Of a stretch of 64,000 bases of DNA, positions 16,664-23,736 are shown piece by piece. The notes below the pieces were generated by a model. The model worked only from the letters and a program-made list of their open reading frames with translations, made no database searches and had not been told where the DNA came from. Within the stretch, counting starts at the first letter, position 1. Every line of letters starts with the position of its first letter. A program made the position numbers and the translations under genes. Source of the DNA: Candidatus Bathyarchaeota archaeon (GTDB lineage: Archaea; Thermoproteota; Bathyarchaeia; 40CM-2-53-6); assembly GCA_005888735.1 (NCBI GenBank), contig VBBN01000027.1, positions 1 through 64,000 of the forward strand, written 5' to 3'.

Positions 16664-18973
16664 CTAGCTGTCCTTCGTGATGACATAGCGACTGGTGTGC
16701 GATTCATTTTGGCCTGTGGTTGGGTTAGAAACCTGTGCCTTGGAACTCGGGCCTTCAACTGTGGTTGAGGGTGATGAGACGGGTCTGGCTGGAGTGTTGG
16801 AAGCAACAAGCTCGTCCAGAAGAAGAAAGAATGCTGCGAGAAAGGAGACCGAGAGCAGAATAAGGGCTCCGAAAGCGTTGATTGTCTCCAAAGCAGTTTG
16901 AGTTAGTTGATTCAAATGAGACTGAACCCAAAGATTGGTTGTGTAGTCCAAGTAACCTGCTCCAACGAGAGCTAAGAGTACAAGCGTCTCAAGTGAAATC
17001 GCGAGTTTCGTCTTCAAAGGAATGCCTGGAATCAGCCTGTCCTCGGGACGGACTGGAACGCGCCTAAGTCGTCCGGGTGCCCACCAGTTCAGTCGTTTCA
17101 TTTGAGTCATGATTGCTGGGACGAGGTAGATTCTGATCAGGCTGGCGTCAAGGAGGACAACGATGAATATTCCCAGTCCCAGCTGCTGCAGCATTGGGAT
17201 TCGTGAGAGCGTCATTGTGCCGAAAGCGCCGGCGGTTACAAGGCCGCTTGCCGTTATGATGCCGCCAGTATGTTCTACCGCCCGCTCAATCGCATCTTCT
17301 TCCCTGGCTCCGCTGACTACGTATTCCCGGATTCGAGTGACTAGGAAAATGTCGTAATCAAGGCCCAGGCCGACCATTATAACGAGCAGCATGATGGGCA
17401 ATATCCAGATTAGTTCTGACCCCATGAATGTCTCGGAGAATATGAGTACGCCAGCCATGGCCCATGAGACGCTGAGGAGGATCGTGAAGATTAGTCTCAG
17501 TGGAGTGAAGACTGAACCTAGGGCGAGAAGGAGCGCTATGAATACTCCCATAAGGACGAGAGAGGTCAGGTTCACGTAGTCCTGCCCGCTTGCGCTGACT
17601 AGGTCGGCGACGGAGGCCGTTGCTCCGCCGACCATCATGGTCGATGAGCGGAGGAGAGAGTTCTGAGCTTGCATACTTCTCACGTTCTCTCTGATTCGCC
17701 CGAGAGTTTGTATTGCGACGTCCGAGTATGGCTCGGTTGCGAGGACTGCCCATACCATTCCTGATTTTCCGTCTGCTCCGACAAATGGCTTCATTGTCTG
17801 AATCATTGCCTGTTGCTCGGCTCGGCTCAGCTGGTCGAACGATGAGTAGGGTATGGCCTCGCCCGCCGGGTGGGTGATTCCATAAATCTTGATTACTCCG
17901 GAGATTTTTAGTGTTGAGTTTTCGGCGTAGGAGAGAGCGTGGAGGGCTGTTACGTTGATCCAGTTGTCCGTGACTAGGAGAGCAGGGGTTTCGACGATTG
18001 TGTAGGTTGGCGTAATTGTCCCGGGGCCGAATCCTCTGCTCAGCACGTCGTAGCCGGCTTTGCTGTCGAGCTGGCTCGGAATTTGGGAGATGAAATCGTG
18101 GCTCGTGTGAGACGTTAGGATTGTACTGGTGGCGGGGAGAGAGATTGCAAGTGCCACGAGGATAATGAGTTTCGAGTGGCGGATTGTGAACTTGGCGGCT
18201 CTCTGATAATAGCTCTCGCTCACAGTTCGCTTTCTCCTGTTGAGACCTACACCGCGGGGCCAGAAAAGCCTGTCACCGAAAAGCGATAGTGCCGCGGGAA
18301 CGAGTGTGAGTGAGACTAGCAGAGCTATAGAGATTCCGAGCATCACCGCGATGCCGATCGAGCGGAGCATACCAAAGCTGGCGATGGCGAGGCTTCCAAA
18401 GGCAATTACGACCGTAGCGCCGCTCGTGGCAATGCTCTCACCTGCCCAAGTGACAGCGTGTTCAACAGCCTCTTCCTTTTCTCTTCCATTCCTACGTTCT
18501 TCGGCGTACCTGCTCACGAGGAAGATGCAATAGTCGGACCCGGCTCCGAACATGGCGACGGGAAGAAGCGTCAAGACCAGAAAATGAATACCGGTGAAAA
18601 GCGAACCTATCAAATAGACGAGCCCGAACGATATCCCGACTGAGAGCCCGATGGCGGAGACGGGGACGAGCGGTGCGGTTAGGCTGGAGAAGAAGAGTCC
18701 GATGATTATGATGATGAGAAGAATGGTTATTGGGTCAATGCGTTCCACGTCTGCTACAGTTTCTGACTCGATATCGTAGTTGAAGGCTGGTGCACCGGTC
18801 ACATATACCCCAGGGCTTAGGCCGGTCGACTGTTTTGTGGCTCCAATATCACCTCTCACCTGTTGTATGCTGTTTCGCGGGTCGGTGCCACTCGATTTGA
18901 AATCCAGTATCACTAGCATCGTGTTGTTGTCGCTAGAAACGAACTGGGAGTAGACTGAGCGACTTGGTTGCAC
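16664..18973 (-). CDS. MMPL/RND-family exporter, C-terminal part (frame-broken gene)
   Basis: These 769 codons hold most of an MMPL-type RND transporter: the end of the first extracellular domain, helices with GSDYCIFLVSRYAEE, a second extracellular domain (about residues 290-450) and a second helix bundle with GLDYDIFLVTRIREY. The reading frame continues upstream of the GTG start through a sensible sequence (about 38 codons) to the spot where the N-terminal part stops, so both parts are one gene. The two parts are joined if one base is added in the CCCAAACC run near 19096-19098. MMPL proteins export lipids or drugs using the proton gradient. The break may be a sequencing error, a true mutation or, least likely, programmed. 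Confidence 0.85.
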   Translation of the reverse strand: MQPSRSVYSQFVSSDNNTMLVILDFKSSGTDPRNSIQQVRGDIGATKQSTGLSPGVYVTGAPAFNYDIESETVADVERIDPITILLIIIIIGLFFSSLTAPLVPVSAIGLSVGISFGLVYLIGSLFTGIHFLVLTLLPVAMFGAGSDYCIFLVSRYAEERRNGREKEEAVEHAVTWAGESIATSGATVVIAFGSLAIASFGMLRSIGIAVMLGISIALLVSLTLVPAALSLFGDRLFWPRGVGLNRRKRTVSESYYQRAAKFTIRHSKLIILVALAISLPATSTILTSHTSHDFISQIPSQLDSKAGYDVLSRGFGPGTITPTYTIVETPALLVTDNWINVTALHALSYAENSTLKISGVIKIYGITHPAGEAIPYSSFDQLSRAEQQAMIQTMKPFVGADGKSGMVWAVLATEPYSDVAIQTLGRIRENVRSMQAQNSLLRSSTMMVGGATASVADLVSASGQDYVNLTSLVLMGVFIALLLALGSVFTPLRLIFTILLSVSWAMAGVLIFSETFMGSELIWILPIMLLVIMVGLGLDYDIFLVTRIREYVVSGAREEDAIERAVEHTGGIITASGLVTAGAFGTMTLSRIPMLQQLGLGIFIVVLLDASLIRIYLVPAIMTQMKRLNWWAPGRLRRVPVRPEDRLIPGIPLKTKLAISLETLVLLALVGAGYLDYTTNLWVQSHLNQLTQTALETINAFGALILLSVSFLAAFFLLLDELVASNTPARPVSSPSTTVEGPSSKAQVSNPTTGQNESHTSRYVITKDS

Positions 18974-19086
18974 GGGATAAGCGTCCGTGGACGGGTCACC
19001 GATGTTGTACGCAGCGAGGGCCCGGGCGGCGAAGCCCCTAAAATCTGTAAGAGACGCGCCGGACCCTAGGTCGTAGATTTGGCCGA

Positions 19087-20226
19087 TTAGAGCGGTTTGG
19101 GCAGAATGTATGTTCGGAAGGCTGACAAGCTGTTCCAGTTATTGCAGATTGCGCAAATGGGATAGAGGTTGAAGAAGCGTGCCGTCCCTAGAAACAGACT
19201 GCGTGTTTGATTGTCAAGTGGGAGAGAGTCTATGAATGGGAGTGTGATGTTGTAGAAGGGTGGTTGAGAAGGAAGACCTGGGTGGCCTTTCGTAACGTTT
19301 TGGGCTCGAAAACGTGGGCTGTCCGGGTTGGGCTGTGAGAGAAGTTGACCTTTGCTGTAGAAAGACGCGGGGAACGTCATGTTCCATGAACGGTAGAACA
19401 TGTTCTGATATGCCAGAGCGATCGGCTGGAATGGCAACGGAACCTGCCCGGCGACGACAGCGCCTATCGAAGCGTTAGCCTGACTATTGAACATCGAGAC
19501 CTGTGCCCGGCTGACATTATCAGGACCCGTATTCACAATGCTAGCCCATGTTGTAGCATAGATGCTAGGAATCCCAAACTCGATGAAAACAGCCAGAGAT
19601 GTCGCGTTCTTCAGCTGGTAGAGCTGGGAATGGATGACACTCGTGTAGCCCAGTAGAAGCCGATAGTAGATATCGAATATGCTAGTAACATTGCTGAGAT
19701 TGGACAGTGTCGAGTCCTGCTGTAAGGTCTTGTTGAGAGTTAAGGTGAAGTATCGAATGCCGTTTCCACGGACATCGCCCGAGCTGATGACGATTACAAC
19801 GCTTGAGCCCTGGTTGATACTGAATTGTCGGCCTACAATGTCCTGTGCGAGACTTGACTCGGAGCCTTTCGAGTTGAAAGCTGTCTCGGAGTAGACTATG
19901 ACGCTTTGTACTTGAAGGATAGCCGGGACACTTACGACTAGGGAAAGAAGCCAAAGGACGAAGACCGCACGATTGTGCCGGGTGATAGTACGGGCTAGTC
20001 TTACGAATACCAGTGTCGGCCTTTCCTCCAGAGGCTTGACGAGGTCGAGGGCCGAAGAGGCGGGAAAGCCGTGCTGTAACCACAAAACCAGAAGCCGAGT
20101 AATCACTCGTCCAACGACTGCGTCACCATTCTCAAAATCCAAGAAATCGGTGTGAGAACATCCGTAGCGTAGTGTCTCTCTTTGCGTCCGTCGCGCAGAG
20201 TTTAATTGGTTAGTAGCAAGCCTCAA
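19087..20226 (-). CDS. MMPL/RND-family exporter, N-terminal part (frame-broken gene)
   Basis: The 379-codon N-terminal piece of the MMPL exporter: a soluble lead, TM1 (about residues 105-125) and the first extracellular domain, rich in N-x-S/T sites. It ends early in LPKPL just where the downstream frame takes over. With one extra A in the AAA run at 19096-19098 the protein would read on through ALIGQIYDLGSG into the C-terminal part, giving about 1187 residues, a normal MMPL length. The first about 70 residues before the membrane lead look atypical; a later non-ATG start is possible. Confidence 0.8.
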   Translation of the reverse strand: MRLATNQLNSARRTQRETLRYGCSHTDFLDFENGDAVVGRVITRLLVLWLQHGFPASSALDLVKPLEERPTLVFVRLARTITRHNRAVFVLWLLSLVVSVPAILQVQSVIVYSETAFNSKGSESSLAQDIVGRQFSINQGSSVVIVISSGDVRGNGIRYFTLTLNKTLQQDSTLSNLSNVTSIFDIYYRLLLGYTSVIHSQLYQLKNATSLAVFIEFGIPSIYATTWASIVNTGPDNVSRAQVSMFNSQANASIGAVVAGQVPLPFQPIALAYQNMFYRSWNMTFPASFYSKGQLLSQPNPDSPRFRAQNVTKGHPGLPSQPPFYNITLPFIDSLPLDNQTRSLFLGTARFFNLYPICAICNNWNSLSAFRTYILPKPL

Positions 20227-20292
20227 AGGCTGACGATGCTGAGACCAGTAATCTTCTGCACTGACCTAGAAACCATGTAGGAAGATTATGGC

Positions 20293-21555
20293 TTGAGTAT
20301 TGCGACAAGCATCACACTAACAGGTCTTGAACTGACCCGGTTCTTCTTCGCAATGGTTCTCCTCTTGTTCACAGCACACTTCTTCGGCTTTCTCTTCTAC
20401 GAGTCCAAGCTTCCCCGCGTCATCGGTGAGATTTTCGGCGGTCTCCTTCTAGGGCCAACATTGTTAGGATACTTTTCGCTGCCGGCAATGAACTGGCTGT
20501 TTGGCGCTTTTCCCGCCGAAGGCAAGTTGATCGCCTTAATCAGCAATTTTGGCCTCGTCCTTTTGATGTTTATCTCTGGCTTTGAAATCCAACGCTCCTT
20601 CTCTCGCGAAGACCGGAGAATAGCCACCGCGTTCCTACTCGGCGCTACTATCGTACCGTTCCTCGTCGGAGTCGCCATTCCCTACCTGTACAACCTAGCC
20701 GCGTATTCAGGACCAAACGGCAATCCGCTATCCCTTGCAATAATCGTCGGAATCGGGGTCTCGGTGACATCCATTCCAGTCATATCAAAGATATTCATCG
20801 ACCTGAAAATCATCAATACTCGCTTCGCAAAGATCGTGCTTGCGATTGCCACGGTCGAAGACGTGATTCAATTTGCTGCTTTGGCAGTGGCTACCGGAAT
20901 CGGAAGCTCGTCATTGACTCTGAACTTAATCCTTACGACTGTTTTTGTGACGACCGCTTTCTTCGCCTTCGGACTGGTCGCGCTCCCGAGAATAGTTGAG
21001 TTCACGAATAGGTCTAGGTTCGACGTTCTGATCAAGTATCACCCGTCCCGATACGCCTTGTTCGTCTGCTTCTCCCTAGTCGCCCTGGCAAGTTTGTTGA
21101 ACGTCAACATCGTCTTCGGCGCCTTCCTGGCAGGAATAGCAATTGGAACTATGCCCGTGAAGGTTTTCGACGCCGCTAAGGCGCAAATAAAATCGATTTC
21201 GCTAGCCTTGTTCACCCCTATCTATTTCGCAGTCGTCGGCCTAAAGCTCGACCTAGTCCACCAGTTCGACCCGGTATTCTTTCTAGGGTTCCTATTGCTC
21301 TCAACAGCGTTGAAAGGTTCCGGGGCATTGCTGGTAGGAAAACTGACACGACAAGGCTGGCTACCTAGTTTGAATCTGGCTATCGCATTGAACGCGCGGG
21401 GAGGACCCGGAATCGTCTTGGCGACAGTCGCGTTTGACCTGGGGCTTATTTCAGAAATGTTCTTCGTTGCACTGGTCCTGACAGCGATAGTCACCTCACT
21501 GGTGGCTGGTTACTGGCTGCGACTCGTCAAAGGGAAAGGATGGAGACTCCTGTGA
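20293..21555 (+). CDS. Kef/CPA2-type monovalent cation:proton antiporter
   Basis: A 420-residue membrane protein with 12-13 hydrophobic helices, typical of the CPA2 (KefB/NapA) family. The segment KLPRVIGEIFGGLLLGPTLLG near residues 38-58 is a family hallmark, and the ion-binding region reads IATVEDVIQF (about 195), with VED in the place of the usual DD or ND pair. There is no C-terminal TrkA-N domain. It exchanges sodium or potassium for protons at the cytoplasmic membrane; the ion is not predictable. Start is TTG; an upstream ATG runs straight into a stop. It is divergent from the MMPL gene. Confidence 0.9.
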   Translation: MSIATSITLTGLELTRFFFAMVLLLFTAHFFGFLFYESKLPRVIGEIFGGLLLGPTLLGYFSLPAMNWLFGAFPAEGKLIALISNFGLVLLMFISGFEIQRSFSREDRRIATAFLLGATIVPFLVGVAIPYLYNLAAYSGPNGNPLSLAIIVGIGVSVTSIPVISKIFIDLKIINTRFAKIVLAIATVEDVIQFAALAVATGIGSSSLTLNLILTTVFVTTAFFAFGLVALPRIVEFTNRSRFDVLIKYHPSRYALFVCFSLVALASLLNVNIVFGAFLAGIAIGTMPVKVFDAAKAQIKSISLALFTPIYFAVVGLKLDLVHQFDPVFFLGFLLLSTALKGSGALLVGKLTRQGWLPSLNLAIALNARGGPGIVLATVAFDLGLISEMFFVALVLTAIVTSLVAGYWLRLVKGKGWRLL

Positions 21556-21738
21556 TAGGCGGCGCAGCGCAAGATACATGCTTCAAGCCTATAACCAAGA
21601 ATTGTCCACGAGCTTACGGGCGACTCCACTACGAAACAAGTTACTCTCCTACTAGCCCAAACGGCCCCGAAACTTTGCGACAAGCAGCACAATCTCCAAA
21701 GCATCGCAGTCCAGGCGGGCAAAGCTAGAAGGAAGAAC

Positions 21739-22458
21739 GTGGACTTTCTAGTCTTCCCGGAGCTTCACCTAACAGGCTACACCATGAAGGATGAGGTCTA
21801 CAACCAGGCCGAGCCAATACCTGGGCCAAGCGTGAAGAAGGTGGAGAAGGTCGCTCGTGAACACGGCCTCCACATTCTCTTCGGAATGCCGGAGGAGAGT
21901 GAGGTCAAAGGTGTTCTGCACAACACCGCTGTTCTAATCGGGCCTAAGGGTTTCGTTGGGAAATATCGAAAGATACACCTGCCAACGCACACTGTGTTTG
22001 AGGAGAGGCGGTACTACAGGCCGGGTCGGGACGCACCAGTGTTCGCGACTCCTCTCGGAACTATTGGGCTAACAATCTGCTACGATTTGTACTTCCCAGA
22101 ACTGACCCGACTCTTAACCCTACAGGGAGCGCAGTTGATTGTCGCCATATCAGCCAGCCCCAGCCTCCGCCGGACCTTCTTCGAAGGCTTCTGCCTGAGC
22201 CGGGCGATGGAGAACGCTGTCTACCTCACATATGTTAACAGGGTCGGTGTTGAAGATGGGCTGCAGTTCTGGGGCGGCAGCAGAGTAGTCTCACCAGGTG
22301 GCTCAATCCTAGCCCAGTGTAAGTACGACGAGGAAGAATTTCAACTATGCAAGATTGACCTAGACGAGGTGTCAAGGTCACGCGCGTTCATCCCGACAAT
22401 AAAAGACCTAGAACCAGCCCTCTTCGACCAGTTACGTATCAAAAGCCGAGAAGCATAG
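21739..22458 (+). CDS. Carbon-nitrogen hydrolase (nitrilase family), true N-terminus lies upstream
   Basis: A nitrilase-superfamily amidohydrolase with the Glu-Lys-Cys triad: FPELHLTGY, KYRKIHLPTHT and TICYDLYFPE. The called GTG start removes the first strand and helix of the fold. The same frame is open back to 21595 and encodes a normal nitrilase N-terminus, beginning KQVTLLLAQTAP right after an ACG codon at 21631; no ATG, GTG or TTG precedes it. The real protein is probably about 275 residues and begins at that ACG, or the ATG has been lost by mutation or sequence error. Substrate unknown. It lies downstream of the antiporter and 4 bp before the next gene. Confidence 0.88.
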   Translation: MDFLVFPELHLTGYTMKDEVYNQAEPIPGPSVKKVEKVAREHGLHILFGMPEESEVKGVLHNTAVLIGPKGFVGKYRKIHLPTHTVFEERRYYRPGRDAPVFATPLGTIGLTICYDLYFPELTRLLTLQGAQLIVAISASPSLRRTFFEGFCLSRAMENAVYLTYVNRVGVEDGLQFWGGSRVVSPGGSILAQCKYDEEEFQLCKIDLDEVSRSRAFIPTIKDLEPALFDQLRIKSREA

Positions 22459-22462
22459 TCAA

Positions 22463-23005
22463 GTGTTGACCAAGAAATATCCAAGGCTAACCCTGGCACA
22501 AGGAGCAAGCCTATCAGTCATCGGCCTCTTCCTTGGAACCATTACGTGGCTAGCGGCCCTAGTTCCCAGCCTCCCCTTGGCAATCAAGCTCCCGCTACTG
22601 CTGTTCACGTGGTTCGCGCTCTGGTTCTTCACCCACGATCTCACCCACCATATAGTGGGAAGTATTGTTGGCGTCAAATTCCAGTACTATTTTCTAGGAA
22701 GGTCGGGAATCACCAAGCTCAAGCTGCCTCTGGTTTCTAGGCTGATGAAACATGTTCCTGTTCTAGTTCTGAAAATAGACAAAGCTTCGCTAGACAAGAT
22801 TTCAGTAGCCTCTCGCAAATGGATGCATGCTTCAGGAGCAATCGCTTCGATGGCTATGCCTGTTCTGATTCTTCCAACCGCTTATACAACAGGACCCGTC
22901 TGGGTAGGAGTCCTCTTCACAATCATGGTGGTAGGGAGTGCAGTGTTCACCCTCTACTTCAGCCCTAAGTCAGGAGACCTATACAGGGCGAGGATTGCCA
23001 AGTGA
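22463..23005 (+). CDS. Membrane protein with HDxxH motif, possibly M50-like
   Basis: A 180-residue membrane protein with four hydrophobic segments. The segment WFFTHDLTHHIVGSIVG resembles the first helix of site-2-protease (M50) peptidases, where the motif is HExxH; here glutamate is replaced by aspartate. A later HASGAIASMAMPV and the end SPKSGDLYRARIAK fit the general M50 layout, but the usual NPxxDG motif is not clear. It may be an inactive or divergent relative. The gene begins with GTG 4 bp after the nitrilase stop, so they are probably co-transcribed. Confidence 0.65.
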   Translation: MLTKKYPRLTLAQGASLSVIGLFLGTITWLAALVPSLPLAIKLPLLLFTWFALWFFTHDLTHHIVGSIVGVKFQYYFLGRSGITKLKLPLVSRLMKHVPVLVLKIDKASLDKISVASRKWMHASGAIASMAMPVLILPTAYTTGPVWVGVLFTIMVVGSAVFTLYFSPKSGDLYRARIAK

Positions 23006-23041
23006 GAACGTCGCGGCGAGTGGCCTGAATGGTTTTCTTTT

Positions 23042-23098
23042 GGAATACAGGTATTCCCAGAGGGGCCTTGAGGGAGAACCCTCATTAGCCCCTTCTGG
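23042..23098 (+). promoter_or_regulatory. Two tandem hairpins in the leader of the L10e gene
   Basis: GGAATA/TATTCC with a CAGG loop (23042-23057) is followed at once by a long stem: CCAGA-GGGGC pairs with GCCCC-TCTGG (one bulged T at 23093) and encloses TGAGGG-AGAA-CCCTCA. The structure ends 26 bp before the L10e ATG. It could end the upstream transcript or control the ribosomal protein operon; no T-run follows, which speaks against a simple terminator. Confidence 0.5.
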
Positions 23099-23124
23099 CC
23101 AAGTCATCCACAGGCGTTTACTCC

Positions 23125-23730
23125 ATGAAGGGTCGCAACTATAGGTCAGCAGCGGGCCAACCCTACACACGGATGAAGTACATTCACGGGTCCCCCGCAC
23201 CCAAGGTCTCCAAGTTCAACATGGGAGACCTAGCGGTCCAGTTTCCTCGACGGGTCCATCTCCTCGCCCGTGAGAGGGTTCAGATCCGACACAACGCGCT
23301 AGAATCGGCCCGGGTTGCGGCTAACAAGGTCCTCTTTGACAAGTACGGTGAGACAGGCTACAGGTTGCAGCTGCGCCCGTACCCGCACATTATTCTCCGG
23401 GAGAATAAGATGATCGCGACCGCTGGAGCGGACAGGTTGCAGGAGGGCATGAGAAGAGCTTTCGGCAAGCCCACAGGACGGGCGGCAAGAGTCATGGACG
23501 GACAGCCAATCTTCACTATCTACGTGAACGTTGACGGCGTGGAAACCGCGAAGAAAGCCTTGGACACCGCCTCGACAAAGCTCCCGATGAAAACCCGGGT
23601 TTTGGTGGAAACGGTTGAGATGAAACCGGAACCCGTTGAAAAAGTAGAGCTAGAGGCCGAAACGGGCGGGTCAGAACTGGAGCAGGCCGAGCCTGAAGCA
23701 GCAGCGGTACAGCAAGCCGCAGGAGCCTAA
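23125..23730 (+). CDS. rpl10e: Large-subunit ribosomal protein L10e (uL16)
   Basis: A 201-residue archaeal L10e (uL16), which sits near the A site and peptidyl-transferase centre of the 50S subunit. The start MKGRNYRSAAGQPYTRMKY, the basic RRVHLLARERVQIRHNALE segment and the RPYPHIILRENK strand are diagnostic. After the fold ends near residue 168 there is an acidic, alanine-rich tail (about 30 residues with repeated EPV and EAE units) that ordinary L10e lacks. It is followed 6 bp later by PEP synthase. Two stable hairpins precede it. Confidence 0.96.
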   Translation: MKGRNYRSAAGQPYTRMKYIHGSPAPKVSKFNMGDLAVQFPRRVHLLARERVQIRHNALESARVAANKVLFDKYGETGYRLQLRPYPHIILRENKMIATAGADRLQEGMRRAFGKPTGRAARVMDGQPIFTIYVNVDGVETAKKALDTASTKLPMKTRVLVETVEMKPEPVEKVELEAETGGSELEQAEPEAAAVQQAAGA

Positions 23731-23736
23731 CAAGTT

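Noticed and set aside
17358-17753. Minus-strand frame inside the MMPL gene
   Set aside because: Shadow frame: arginine-rich and overlapped completely by the MMPL coding frame on the same strand.
19087-19101. Programmed -1 frameshift site in the MMPL gene
   Set aside because: CCCAAAC is present but not in the phase needed for X XXY YYZ slippage and no strong hairpin follows; an indel is simpler.
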